Positions 35,103-47,931 of a stretch of 64,000 nt of DNA are shown here, one piece after another. Position 1 is the first letter of the stretch; each line of letters opens with the position of its first letter. This DNA comes from Wurfbainia villosa (Eukaryota > Streptophyta > Magnoliopsida > Zingiberales > Zingiberaceae). The stretch lies in assembly GCA_025175895.1 (NCBI GenBank), contig CM045998.1, forward strand, positions 12,881,153 through 12,945,152, read 5' to 3'. Below the pieces are notes generated by a model that was given only the letters and a program-made list of their open reading frames with translations, was not told the DNA's origin and made no database searches. Both the position numbers and the translations under genes were made by a program.

Positions 35103-37357
35103 TATTTTTTATTTTTTTTGCTGATGTGAGATCTTATAGAATTGTCTATTATTATATGCAGTTTTAAAACGCATTATTTTCTTGATTCAAATTCTCCTTT
35201 GTAAAAATGAATATATAAAACTAAATATAATTGCCATATATATATTCATAATTATTATTTTACCATTAGTTTTTTAAACAGAAAAATCCGTTTTAACGAA
35301 CACTTTTTTTAATAATATTAGTTTTCTCCGCCCGTAACTATCCTTTTAAAAAGAAAGAAAATATATATATTTTTCCTTTTATAATTTCATTCTATCAAAT
35401 TTTTTTTTGAAAATAAAATATATTGGAAGAATAAACCCGAGCAATTTTTCCATTTTAAAATTAAAAGATATTTACCTATGAAATATTAAACGAATATTTA
35501 CTTAAAAAAAAGATTTCTTTTGCTTCATCAATTCAATTATTGTTAGCTATTTGATGAAACAATATAATTTAATTTCCATTAAAAAGACCAATGACGAAAG
35601 TTTTGATTTGTACATTATTCATATCGTTAATGATTTTTTTTTTAAATAATAATAAAATACAAAATTAAAACTCTGCAGTCACGGTGCAAATTTATCGCTT
35701 TGATTCGAAATCAAACCGGTGCAATAATATTTCATTTATTACTAAGACACCCTAAAAAAGAAAAAAGTTACTGCCTTTGTAGGGTCAAAGAGGTCTAAAT
35801 TATAATTTAAAAGAGTTCAAAAATTAATACGAGAGATTTAAAAATTAATCTATTAATACTAATTTTTTTAAAAAAAAAATCGATTTAAATCATCAAAAAT
35901 TTAAATGCTCGAGGGCAGGCTGTGCTTTTGCTCGGTTAGATTCGCTGTAACCGATCATAAATGAATTTTCTAATACGTGGCTGTCGTTCGGATGATGGAA
36001 CACAAATAACAAAATTTAGTTCGCCTCGTGATCCATGTGACGACTCTTCGTATTTATTTTTATTTTTTTATTTTTTTATTTTTTTTGTTTTTCTTTTCTT
36101 TTATTCTGCTGGCCCAGTGTGTTCCTTCTCAATCATGGAGGTGGGGGGAATGCTCGACGGTCTTGCGTTTGATTCCTTAGCCTGTGCGCTTTGAATAAGT
36201 TGCGGTTGCGATATCTCCTCCTTTTGGAACAGCACTAGGAGTCGGGCAAGCCTATCCGGTTGTCCGGCCAACGCTCGAACCGGAAACATGCATCTAGTCT
36301 AGTGGACACGATTCACATGTTATTATTATTTTATTATCATCATCGTCGTCGTCGATAATAACATCTAGGTGTGGAGTCCACCGCCTTTCGATCCGATTGG
36401 CTTTCGGACCAGCAAAGTGTAAAGGCCTCGACCTCACTCGACGGGCAAAAAAGGGAAGGGAAAAAAAGGGTGATGCCAAGTGTCCCAAGTTGCTCTTAAA
36501 GAATCTGTTGCTTTCCTAGGTTCTGAGTTTTGACAACTATGCTCCATCTACAATGGGAATCCTATGCATGTTTTTTTTTTTTAAACAAAAAAAAATATTA
36601 ATCTCGAAATTATTAAAATTCAATGATTTAAATTTAAACATATCTCTGAAATTATAACTTAAGTCATATAAATGAGAAATACTTATCTAAACTCTATAAA
36701 ATTGAACTTTTAAATTCATTTGATTTCTAATATAACAATTAGAAAAAACTATCATTATTTAATTATTTTTATCGACGATTTTAATAGTATTTTAAAAGAA
36801 CAGATAAACTCGAGGGGCAATGGGAGTTTGCTTTCGTAGAAAAACTGTTCATAATTTAATACATAGGACACGGGGGTCACCTCCTTATCACACAATACAC
36901 CAAATAATAATAATATTTTATAATAATAATAATAATAAATAATAATTTAATCTCACTGGGTTCCCCTCAAATTTGCCTTCAATTCCATTTGATAATTATG
37001 CGACCATCCTTTTCCCGCTGACTCGAGCTGTTTTTCTTTCTTTTTTTTTATTTTATTTTTTCAAAAATAAAAATGGTCGATTCGCAGCGGATAAAGTTTA
37101 GGATGGATGGTTTGTTGTCGAGTCCTGATTGGTGCAAAAGAGGCTGGGCCCCACCAAAATAATGGATGTGATTGGGACCTATAGCGGCTCCCCATAATAA
37201 TTGATTATTTTAATCGTCGAAGATAAGCCGCGCACCGTAGACCTCGGAATAGACCGTAATTGGACGGGCAGTTACTCCAGCTTAAATTTGGGTTTCCATA
37301 TTTGGACAATATCCACGTATTCAACGTACCATTTAATTCCAATTACGTTATTTGAAG

Positions 37358-37436
<79 letters not shown>

Positions 37437-40400
37437 TTTAGAAAAGATCTGACGAATTCAATTTGAACACGATCAATTGGTCAACTAGATTAGATTTGGC
37501 GAATTCAATCACGTGATTTGAAAAATATGCACACAGGGCAATTTGCAATCTTTCTTTATGAATTTTCAAGGCTATTCGTGTGACTCCGTCCATGAGAGTG
37601 AGTTGTTTGTGCGAAAAATAGACGAACTCGATTTCACGACGGAATGGTTCTCCTCTTACATGCATTGCAAATGGGTTGGTACGTTGACCGCTGCCATTTG
37701 AGGCTCCTCGACAAGGGTTTACTAATTCAAAGATAAAATTAGTCAATTAAACTCTGAAAATAAAATCAAAATTTTTATTGTTTAATACAGTGGGTGCAAG
37801 GGAATCGAACTTGCTGATTGCCAACTTTTTCAAGCGGGCCCATTAATTTTTAAAATTGACTCGAAAAAAAATATATTTGATTTGCATTGAAAATTATTAA
37901 ATTTGAACTAAATTCGAATATATTGGATAAATTTTTGAATCGAATTTAAATCCGTCATATTTTCTTCGCGAGCTTTTATTTGATTGATAGACAATTCAGA
38001 TGCGTTGAATAGATTGAACGTGTTAAATTAGTCAATAAATTTAAATTAATGAGACTCAAATTGAGTGAGGAGACGATTATGTCAACTCATTAGCTTACTT
38101 AATCAATTTGACCTAAAAAAACAAGAAACAAATAATTTTTACGGTTTCTGTTTTTTTTTTAAAATAAATTTAACAAAAAATCATGGCCTTTTTAGCTTAG
38201 ATTTTTTTTTTTTTCAAATTATTTGGACGATCAAAACTTAATCGTGTTTGTAAAATATACAAGAATTTCGTGAGAGATACCTAGAACACAAAATAAATTT
38301 ACTGTAAAATGAGTTTTAAATGACTGTCAAAATGTTTTTGCAATTGAGAATTAAATTAAGGTTGCCGGGTTATAAAAGGTACAAATTTATTTAATAATTA
38401 ACATTATATTTTATTATAAAAATATGGGATTTCACTTTTCACATATTTTAATCTAACATATTTAAATTTTATTAAAAATTAATACATAATAATACTTTTT
38501 TTTTTACTTATAAAGGATTTGGTTTTCGAAAGTTTTAATTAATTACCTCTAATTAATCATGAATTCTAAGAGAATCTAACATTGCAAGGGAATATCTAGC
38601 ATGATTAATTTAACATTATCGTACATTTTTGAAAGATTTTTTTTTAATGTTATTGCATTACCAATAACTCACATTTGATTTATGTTATTCAAAATATATA
38701 TTGCTATCAAAGTATTTTAAAAAAATATCATTTTTAATGACAAAAAAATAATTGGCATCGATGCATTATACTAGACTTTGTCCATTTATTTTTTTGACAA
38801 ACTCCTCGACCAGGCCATTTACTAGCTATATCGAATGTTCGTCCCCTACCTATACAATTGAGGCATGAGATCGACGAAGGGCCACGTACTGACCGATCGA
38901 TCGAGGAAAATAAAAAGACAAGCGGAAGGTCATTGTTGTCGCTTATTCAATTCGATATTATGGATTATTAAAATTGCTTGTTGAAAGCCCAGCTATTTTG
39001 TCAATTTCCTTATTTCTTCTACCTTACTATCGGTTGGCCACGTGTCACTGTCAGAATAAATGGGATGGAAAAAAAAAAAAAAAAGTGGGTTGATGATTAG
39101 TGTTAATATGGTTGGTAGCTAGAACACTTTAATTTGATGAGGCGAAACATAATTATCTTTTTATCATTATCACTCTTGTTATCGAGCACCACCGAGATTT
39201 TGACAGCCAGTTTTAAAATCTTCGCTTTGTAGTAATGCATACGCTTTGACCTCGATCGATTTATCCCACATGGCGAAAAAAAGAAAATCTACTATGGAAA
39301 GAAAGAAAGAAAAAAGAATTAAAAACAGGGTAAAAGTCGCCCACTAGTAATAGATACGCATTGATCCCACATAGTTGGAGAGAAAAAAAAAAATCTACCA
39401 AAAAAAGGTTTAATTTTTTTTTTTTTAAAAAAAAAAAGACACTCCAATATAAAGGCAGCGTTAAACATGTCAAAATATTTTTATTTTAATTTGATCAAAT
39501 TATTATTGTTGGATTGTCACTCTTTTGATTAAAATATTAGAATAAAGATTTATTGAATGAGAAATAGGATTAAAATACTCTTTTGATTCTTTTTTTTTAA
39601 ACATCCTTTTTGGGAAGGAAAAGGAACGAGAAGAAGAGAAGATGTGCGAATTGATCACGATTCGTGACTCACAGTTAGGTTCATGCGACCATGAGGTCAT
39701 GACGATGATACTAATTTATAATCATGATTATCACGGATAAAGCCACTTATTAATTCATTCGGACTTTAGCCCGGAGAATGGAGAATGGAGAATGATAGCC
39801 TTTATTATTTTTAACGAATAAAAACACATATATTGTCCAATAAATTGATTTTAAAATTAATTTGTTGAAATGTCTTGTAACACAGCGTAAAACAATAAAT
39901 TGATTTGAATAAAACTTTGTTAGACGTGAAAAATGTAAAGAATACTCAACAAATTAATTTTAGATAATTTTAAAATTACTTTCCTGAGTATATTCTATGT
40001 ATTATATTTGCCATCAAACAAATTGAATCTTAAATAATTTTATTAATCCATTTAGAGTCTTTTAATTAGACCATTTATTATGAAATGGACTTTAAATTGT
40101 ATATTTCATGTGTATGATTTAATACAAAATATTATTTTAAAATCACACAAGATATTAAATTGGAGGTTGGTTGGTGCAATTCGTCAAAATTGGCAGTGAC
40201 TATTTATATATATTTTTTAACATTTATAATTGACGTATAGATATCAACTTCATAAATTAAATAAATAAGTTTAAATTGAGAGTTTAATAATAATTTAGTA
40301 TAAATAAGTAAATAACAACCTAATTAATATTTAATTATCTTTAAACAATTAGTTTAATTAATTAGTTTTTTTTTTAACTGGGGGACCACCGTCTTTTACC

Positions 40401-40738
40401 CGCTTTTAAACCCATCTGAAAATTGTACTGTCGCCAACTAACTTTCCCGATTCGTCCACCCCTCCTTGCGAAAGGGTAAGTTGATCGGAGTACTCTATTC
40501 GGTAATGTACTAGAAATTGGCCGTCGTACGTGTACGGCTCTTATCCATTCGTTTCTCCGAGGCAGCAGCTAATTAATTAATCTGGAGTCACGTAACGCAA
40601 TTTCGTCCGTCCGATCTGGTGCGACGGTTGCGATTTATCCCCACGCCGACATCTTGTCTTGGCGCACGGCCACCGTCAAAACCGGGAAACCGGCTTCGCG
40701 GTCCACCCGCACAGCGTATTATTGCGGCTGCCTCCGCC
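34801..40738. other. AT-rich intergenic region, no gene seen
   Basis: Nearly 6 kb with many A/T runs, a (TA)n stretch near 35080-35101, a T-rich run near 36056-36100 and an AAT-rich run at 36903-36945. The last kilobase leads into the GC-richer promoter of the euAP2 gene. No convincing coding sequence or transposon end pair was seen. Confidence 0.5.
37362..37431. repeat. (TA)n microsatellite
   Basis: About 70 bp of uninterrupted TA repeat. The frame reading alternating Tyr-Ile through it is an artefact. Confidence 0.97.
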
Positions 40739-40748
40739 TTTATATATC
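40739..40748 (+). promoter_or_regulatory. Candidate TATA box of the euAP2 gene
   Basis: TTTATATATC in a GC-rich context (CTCCGCCTTTATATATCGGC), about 385 bp upstream of the start codon, which fits a 5' leader of roughly 350 bp. Motif-based prediction. Confidence 0.45.
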
Positions 40749-41125
40749 GGCTATTGCTCTCCTGGACGATAACATATCGGTTGGTATTTGCGTCCCTTTC
40801 CACCGCCGACGACGGCTGCCGGCCATCTCTCTCGCCTGCCACTCGTCGGCCTTCTCGATTGCGCGTTGCTGCGTGGGGCTTGAACGCCTCTTTCGCCCCC
40901 GCCGTCTCGGTGAGTTTTATTCCTCCGGTTTCTTTTTGTCTCAAGTCAGATGTTCCATGAGAAGGATTCCGCCTTATCCTACTTCTACCTATACCTGCTT
41001 TGGCTCTTCTTCCGAAAATAGCGAAGAACTCGATTCGGATTGTAGGCGAGTAGCTGGAAAGCAACCATTCGATCGATTTGGTAATAAAGGTTGAAATAAA
41101 TCGGAATCAGTTGGAAAGGAAAGAA

Positions 41126-44100
41126 ATGTTGGACCTCAACGTGGAATCTTTGGGGGAGCCGACGGCTATCGAAGAGAAGTCATTTGCCGAAGTTAGCGAT
41201 GGCGGTGCGCTGGTGGTTGCCTCGGAGACGTCCGAATCATCCGTCCTTAATGCTGAGGCTTCCACCAATGCTCCGGCCGACGAGGATTCGTGCTCTATGG
41301 TGCCGGTTGCTGTTACCGCCTTCAGATTTGGTATTTTGAAGAGCTCTGAAGGAAAGAACGGTGTGGAGATAGAGGAGGATAGAAACGAATTTCCGAAGGA
41401 GTCCCGCATAGTCACTAAGCTGCTGTTTCCTCCGGAGCCGGCAGTATTTGTGGCGCCTTCCTTGCCATCATCATCTAGATCGCAGTGGATGGATCGTAGC
41501 TTCTACCAGGATAATTTTTCGTCACAGGCAGGAGTTTGTCAACCGCATCCATGGCAGCAACATCAATGGACACAGGCACAGGCACAACCGCAGCCACAGC
41601 CACAGCCTGACCAACAACAAGCGAAGAAGAGTAGGAGAGGGCCTAGATCAAGAAGCTCTCAGTACAGAGGTGTCACGTTCTACCGGAGGACAGGAAGATG
41701 GGAATCTCATATCTGGTCAGCATCTTGCGCTTGAATCTCTTTTCCTTTGTGTAATTTGCAATCACTTAACTAGAATTCTCTGATCAACAGGGATTGTGGA
41801 AAGCAGGTATATTTGGGTAAGATCTTCATGAACTTTTTTTTTTTACTTGTTTGTCAATTGTTAATAGTATGGAATTCTCTAACAGTATTTATTCTTGCTA
41901 ATTGTTATCCTAATAGGTGGTTTTGACACTGCTCATGCCGCTGCAAGGTTGAAATTATCTTCTATGATTGTTTTTCTTTTTTATGTTTCAGTAATTTTAA
42001 CTTTTCTGAGATTGTAATCGCAGAGCATATGATCGAGCTGCCATCAAATTCAGGGGACTTGATGCTGATATTAATTTTACTCTCAGTGACTATGAGGAGG
42101 ATATGAAACAAGTAATTTTATGCAATGGCATGCAACGTTTAGTAGTTATGGTAAATGGATAAGCAAAACTGATCGACTTCCTTTTATCTCGTTAGATGAG
42201 AAATTTGACTAAAGAAGAATTTGTGCACATACTTCGGAGACAAAGCAATGGATTTTCAAGGGGAAGTTCCAAATATAGAGGGGTGACTCTTCACAAGTGC
42301 GGTCGCTGGGAAGCTCGAATGGGGCAGTTGCTAGGAAAAAAGTAAGAAACTCAGTCTGTATCGTTTTGTGGTGACTTTTTTTTTTTTCCTTGATAAATCA
42401 GAGTATATCTTTGTTCTTGCATGCCCATAATCTCTTGAAAGATTTTCAATTTATCTTTTTGGACAATTGTATGTTATAATGATAAATTTGATATGTACAT
42501 TTTGCATCACAACCTTTTTTTTCTTCAGAAATTCAAAACATGATACAGACTTTTTTCCCTTGATAGATCATAGTATATCCTTGTTCTTGCATGCCGCATA
42601 ATAACCCTTGAAAGATTTTCAATTTGTCTTCTTGGACAATTGTATGTTGTAATGATAAATTTGATATATACATTTTGTATCATAGCCTTTTTTTCAGAAA
42701 TTCAAAACAATCAGAATATATATTTGTTCTTGCATGCCGCATAATAACCCTTGAAAGATTTTCAATTTGTCGTCTTAGACAATTGTATGTTGTAATGATA
42801 AATTTGATAAATACATTTTGTATCATAGCCTTTTTTCAGAAATTCAAAACAATCAGAGTATATCCTCGTTCTTGCATGCGGCATAATATCTCTTGAAAGA
42901 TTTTCAATTTATCCTTTTGGTCAATTGTATGTTATAATGATAAATTTGATGTATACATTTTGTATCGTAACCTTTTTTCAGAAATTCAAAACATGCTACC
43001 ATAGTTTGCCCTTGAAACACAATGCTCGGATGTGCAGGTACATATATCTTGGGCTATTCGACAGCGAAATAGAAGCTGCAAGGTCCAACTGAGGATGAAA
43101 TTTCTTCATTCTTCACTATAATTCTCTGAGACTTAAACATGACTCGTATAAGCTGCATTTCTTTAACAACAATATTCTTTTTCTTTCTTTGTTGTTCTCC
43201 GGCATCAGAGCTTATGATAAGGCAGCTATAAAATGCAACGGGAGGGAGGCTGTAACCAATTTCGACCTGAGTACATACGAGGGAGATCTTTTTACTGTGG
43301 TTGACATTGAAGGTGTAGTCTACAACTGCAGACTGTTGTTTATCTCAGTCATAGATATAGGAGATTTTAGAACTTCAAATCCAAGATCTGCTCATGTAGT
43401 TTATATAACCCCCTTCGTTGGTTTTGTCATCCTTTCAGGCCCTAACGTCGATTTGAACTTGCGAATTTCTCAACCTTCCATGCACAGTCCAAAGAGGGAT
43501 CGAAATAAGCAAGATTTTCTGTTCAATGATGCCTCATTCGATGTCGCTAAAAAGGTAAATAGAGCAACTTGATACTGCATGCATTTGTTTTAAAAAAAAA
43601 AAAGGTTTAGCCGTTGCTTCTCATACCAGAGTCTAGCATGGATGATTCGATATCACATTCGCCAATCCAAAGTGGCAGACCAAAAACTCCTTTTGTAGAA
43701 AATTTTCTTTAGCTCGTTGTCAGCTTTACATTTTTCTTCTTGAAACTTTGCTCTACATTAACTTTCTCATTCGTAATAAGTATTGAATGCCTTTATTTTT
43801 CTGGTTGCCGGCCAGAAGCATTCGTTCAACAGTAATTGCTACTATTTGTTTAACTGTCAGATATGAAAGATCTTTTAGCAGAAAATAGCTGTCATTGATG
43901 TTGATCGGCATCAATCCTCTTTTCTCTACAGAACAATCATCCTCATCTGGAACCAGCACAAATGCCCCCTCAGAATTTTCCTTCTTGGACTGATCAAAAT
44001 CTTGCTTTCTGCTCCAGCATCGAGGTAATATTATACAAGTCCTTTCTGTTTTTCTTTGGTGTCGTGGTCATCTTTCTCTTGACAGGTCAACATAAAAAAA

Positions 44101-44898
44101 AAAAACTGTATTATAAACTGCTAAAACTGTTCTATGCACTTGCTTTTATATGTGTCAGGTTCTCTCTCACTATCTTTTCTCTCTGTTGGATTCTCCCATC
44201 ACTGTCTACTTAAGTAGAAGATAGGCTTCCATTCTTTTAGTGTATTGTCTTAATAGACAGCAACAGCACAATAGATATTTTTGAATCACTCATTAATGCT
44301 AAATTCTCTTCATAAACGCACTCTTCACCAAATTCCTCGTGCCCCTGTCCAATACTGATCGTCTAGATGTTTGTATGATGTCTAGACTGTCAGTATTCCG
44401 CTTGAATGTAGCTTTGACACCTGCCAAATTATGTACTGGCATAGTGCATATTCCTCCCCAAGAAAAATTATGGGCCTTCATACTGTACTTGTGGGTCTTG
44501 AGAAAATACTCATCGTTACCTTGAATTGCATCTAAGCCGGTTTTGATCTCTTCATTTGGAGATTTGCGCTTCACATTAAATGATGTTTGGTTGGATTCTC
44601 TCCCCTCCTCCGTCTTTCTTTCCGGCAAGGATACACTTCCTTTATAAATGTACTCTGTTAGATGCCGCCATTGCATTCTTAAACCCCCAACAAAATGCAG
44701 GAAAGAACCACTGAAAAGAGGCCCATGGTAGGATTACAATCTCTCCCAAACTGGACTTGGCAGATGCATCGCGTAACTCCACTGCCGCTGTTCTCTGCTG
44801 CAGCATCATCAGGATTCTTGACTGCCACCACAGGAGCTGCCATTCCGCCTCCAAAACCATATACATTCCCGTCCAATTGCCATAAAAAATCAATATAA
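41126..44898 (+). CDS. AP2: euAP2 (APETALA2/TOE-type) transcription factor, 10 coding exons
   Basis: Nuclear two-AP2-domain regulator of floral identity and phase change, of the miR172-regulated clade. Exons: 41126-41715, 41791-41816, 41917-41947, 42024-42111, 42196-42341, 43038-43082, 43209-43312, 43439-43554, 43932-44024, 44701-44898. They total 1,437 nt, 478 codons, all in phase. The start gives [10 protein letters not shown] with an N-terminal DLN repression-type motif; an in-frame upstream start at 41078 adds nothing conserved. A nuclear signal [10 protein letters not shown] precedes AP2-R1 (about residues 178-234: [40 protein letters not shown]). The linker has [11 protein letters not shown], and AP2-R2 is at about 270-330 ([40 protein letters not shown]). 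A Gln/Pro tract precedes R1. LNLRIS is a second LxLxL motif. The last exon carries the miR172 site. The subtype (AP2, TOE3 or SNB-like) is not resolved. Confidence 0.94.
42404..42990 (+). repeat. Four tandem copies in euAP2 intron 5
   Basis: A unit of about 142 bp containing TTGTTCTTGCATGC, GAAAGATTTTCAATTT, GACAATTGTATGTT and AGAAATTCAAAAC occurs four times. The TTGTTCTTGC landmark lies at 42411, 42581, 42724 and 42866 (the last as TCGTTCTTGC), giving spacings of 170, 143 and 142; the first unit has an extra segment of about 27 bp. It lies wholly inside the intron. Confidence 0.9.
44798..44818 (+). promoter_or_regulatory. miR172 target site in euAP2 mRNA
   Basis: The 21 bases from 44798 to 44818, starting CTGCAGCATCATC and ending AGGATTCT, match the conserved miR172 complementary site of plant euAP2 genes. 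The site lies in the coding part of the last exon and encodes AAASSGF. In this clade miR172 acts through translational repression and mRNA cleavage. Confidence 0.95.
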
Positions 44899-45817
44899 CA
44901 GAAGCTTAAGCTGATTTTGTGCGGGGAATGCAATTGCAAAGGATCTAGTGTATGCAGGATACTTAAATATGATGGCCAACTGCAATAAGACTGATCGAGG
45001 GCCGTGTTTGTTCTAAAAAGTAAGATGCAACCTTGACTTTAAATTACTTTACAGTTCAGGAATAAGGCATAATATCCTCTTTTTTTTTTTTTTTTTTGTT
45101 GTTCAGTAGCCCCATTTTGTTGTATGATAGGCGAGTAACTCATATATTTCATCTTGGGTTCACTCCCTACTTAATAGAGACCAAATTTGAAAAATAAAAT
45201 AAGATATAGTTGTGTTACATCCCGGCATTAATAATGAGAATTGTACGATTTTTGAAATTAGCTAGATTGTATGTATGAGTGGCAGCCACAACTCCTATCT
45301 TAGTCCATTCGAACACCAGTTGAACACAATGGCTACGATTGGAAAATTTCTTATGCAGCCCACATCCTCACATTTGCATTTCACCTTGCCTAGAACTTTC
45401 ATCCAATTTCTTTTGGATTAATTATACTACAGAAGATCTGCTTGGTATATTGACCAAAGGTTTGTTTATTAGTTATATTATATCTTAACAAATTGGCATG
45501 CTATATAAGGTTTAAATAGGACATAGAGCCTTAAAGATAAGGCAAGCATCCAAACTCAAGATCATTAGGATCGGATGGGATGAAGGGAGGCTCGTTAATG
45601 AAAGGGGAAAGGAAGGTTAACGAAAGGGGAAATGAAGGAAAGGGAGGGAATAAGATTCAATTTTTTTTTTTAAAAACAAATATTCTTTCCTCACTTTCTA
45701 CCAAACGGACCATTAAGGACCATGACGACCAACAAAGAACCCACATAGAGAGGTAGATTAATCTCTCCAAACCCTAGGAGGTTGTTTGACATTGATCCAC
45801 TAATCACAAAATTAAAG
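44899..45817. other. Downstream of euAP2, no gene seen
   Basis: Contains the likely 3' UTR, a poly(T) run near 45081-45098 and purine-rich repeated words (AAAGGGGAAA, GGAAGGTTAACGAAAGG) at 45590-45655. No coding sequence recognised. Confidence 0.5.
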
Positions 45818-45832
45818 AGACTTTGATAATTG

Positions 45833-46163
45833 CCCCCAGGGCAACGACGCGTCGATAAGAGCTTGGGCGGTCCCTGAGACAAGCCATGGTTCGATCCATG
45901 TCGGCTGCAACTTGCGGAGGAAATTTCGTTGTTTTCCACTCGCTTGCGGGTTGCGGAGGCGGGTTTCCGTTATCCAGTTCGGTTTGTGTGGGGTGCGGAC
46001 CTTGATTGGCGTACATACCCCTCACGACGACTTGACGGCGCGTCATTCTGATTTACCCTTGTGGGCCGGTGGAGACTCTTCGGAGGTCGTGGGGTAGGGC
46101 CGGTTCGCCAAGTGGACTAGTCGGGCGAAGTTTGGATACCACTTGTAAATAAAAAAAAAAAAC
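45833..46163 (+). mobile_element. tRNA-derived SINE
   Basis: Starts CCCCCAGGGCAACGACGC, has a pol III B box (GGTTCGATCC) near 45890, and ends in a run of about 12 A plus C. A 15-bp direct repeat AGACTTTGATAATTG flanks it (45818-45832 and 46164-46178). Length about 331 bp. Its last 80 or so bases share words with the 3' part of the SINE at 27529 (GTGGGG, TAGTCGG, ATAC-CTTGT). Confidence 0.9.
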
Positions 46164-46429
46164 AGACTTTGATAATTGATAAGCCTTGGGAGTCATAGCT
46201 CCTCCTAGACCAACATCGCAAAGAGGAAATTTCTAGTCCCCATGGGGGTGACGTGGTAGCTAAGACACGACGGTGCTTGTAGATATAGTGTGGGTCGATT
46301 CTGGAGGAGGTCTAAAGTTCTTTTCTAGATTCAGATGACCTCAGATGTCTTAGTCACCATCTCAAAGCTCATAGAGTCTTCCGTGATTTCTCTCTCTCAT
46401 AATCACTACAAGAAAATCATTAATTAACG

Positions 46430-47330
46430 ACGGAAAATTCGGTCGCTAATCGGTCGCTAAATTGTATTAGCGACCGGTTAGCGACTGATTAAACTGGTCG
46501 CTTTAATGTGCGTCGCTAAACAATTTTAGCGACCGAATTTTTATTCCGTCGCTAATTAGCGACGGAATTTATATTCCGTCGCTAAAATTAGCGACGGAAT
46601 TTTCTTTTCCGTCGCTAAATTTAATGACGGAAAATAAATTCTGTCGCTAAATTTAACGACGGAAATAAATTCCGTCGCTAAATCCGTCGTTAATTAGCGA
46701 CGGGAATTAAAATTCGGTCGCGAAGTTAGCGACCGAATTTTATTTCGGTCGCTAATTAGCGACCGAATTTTAATTCGGTCGCTAAATTTGATTTTTTTTA
46801 AATAATTAAAATTTAATATTTAGCGACCGAATTTTATTTCAGTCGCTAATTAGCGACCGAATTTTAATTCGATCGCTAAATTTGATTTTTTTTAAATAAT
46901 TAAAATTTAATATTTAGCGACCGAATTAAAATTCGATCGCTAATTTAGCGACGGAAATTTTAATTCGGTCGCTAAATTTGATTTTTTTAATTCATTAAAA
47001 TTTAATATTTAGCGACCGAAGTAAAATTAGGTCGCTAATTTAATTTTTTTTAATAATTAAAATTTAATATTTAGCGACCGAATTTTAATTCGGTCGCTAA
47101 ATTTGATTTTTTTAATTAAAATTTAATATTTAGCGACCGAATTAAAATTCGGTCGCTAATTTGATTTTTTTTAAATAATTAAAATTTAATATTTAGCGAC
47201 CGAATTAAAATTCGGTCGATAAATTTGATTTTTTTTAATTCATTAAAATTAAATATTTAGCGACCGAATTAAAATTCCGTCGTTAAATCTGATTTTTTTT
47301 TATTATTAAAATTTAATATTTAGCGTCTAT
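46430..47330. repeat. Left subterminal palindromic array of the Pack-CACTA
   Basis: Many copies of GCGACCGAAT/ATTCGGTCGC and GCGACGGAAT/ATTCCGTCGC arranged as near-perfect palindromes, first tightly packed (46430-46800), then separated by a spacer of about 50-60 bp (AAATTTGATTTTTTTTAA...AATTAAAATTTAATATT) repeated some eight times. Such arrays normally bind the TNPA-type protein. Individual hairpins reach about 15 paired bases. Confidence 0.9.
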
Positions 47331-47609
47331 ATTTTTTAATATAATTACATTAAATTTTTAATAAAATAAACCTGTCCACATTAATAATATATTATAATAA
47401 TATTTATCAACACTAATTAATTTAATAAACTATTAAAATATCAAAAACAATATACATTCAAATTTTAGATTTACAAATACAAATTACTGGATACAAAACA
47501 ATCTCTAAATTAAAGACCGATTGAAAATCTTTATGAAGTTCGATCTCTAACTACATTATTAATTGTAAAACTCTTTCGACCTCAAAAAAATCTTATCCAC
47601 TCCATTGCT

Positions 47610-47864
47610 TCATGGCCTAATGAAGTTCAACCTCACGAAGCCGACGTTGTTCATGGACGTGGCCAAGACGCCGCCACTAAGGCCTTTGCAGCTCTTGTTG
47701 GGGTGCGCCGCCGGGCACTTCTCCACATTAAGCCCGACGGTGATGAAGAGGTTGTTGTCGATATTGAACGGGAGGTTGGTGATGTTGTTGAGCCCGCAAA
47801 GCATGTGGAGGTTGGTTTTCGCGTTGCTAGGACATGTGGGCGTACTAGGACACTTGCTCCATGC
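47610..47864 (-). pseudogene. Captured laccase-like exon fragment
   Basis: Minus strand, preceded by an acceptor (TTGTTGCAG) and open for 84 codons in phase 0 to a TGA at 47612. The middle and end (NLPFNIDNNLFITVGLNVEK, then SCKGLSGGVLATSMNNVGFV) follow the pattern of plant laccases: a D...LF.TVGL...C stretch, C.G..G, then the ASMNNVSF-like motif. Laccases are secreted multicopper oxidases active in lignin polymerisation. Only this piece is present; no copper-binding HxH motif is visible, so it is not an enzyme. It is transported cargo of the CACTA element. Confidence 0.65.
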
Positions 47865-47931
47865 CTGCAACAAGTGTACTCTCCATGATCCATAAAGGAA
47901 ACAATAAGTTCTTCATGAGCCAAAATGTTAC

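Noticed and set aside
36235..36310. Minus-strand GGTTCGAGC resembling a pol III B box, possible SINE or tRNA
   Set aside because: The box lacks the required final C, no cloverleaf or A box fits, and no flanking duplication was found.
37201..37452. Frame with a long Tyr-Ile repeat
   Set aside because: It is a translation of the (TA)n microsatellite.
40588..41094. Long overlapping frames on both strands
   Set aside because: They lie in the GC-rich promoter and leader of the euAP2 gene and show no protein similarity.
46430..47330. CRISPR-like regular repeat array
   Set aside because: Units are palindromic subterminal repeats of a plant CACTA element, the spacers are themselves repeated, and the host is a eukaryote.
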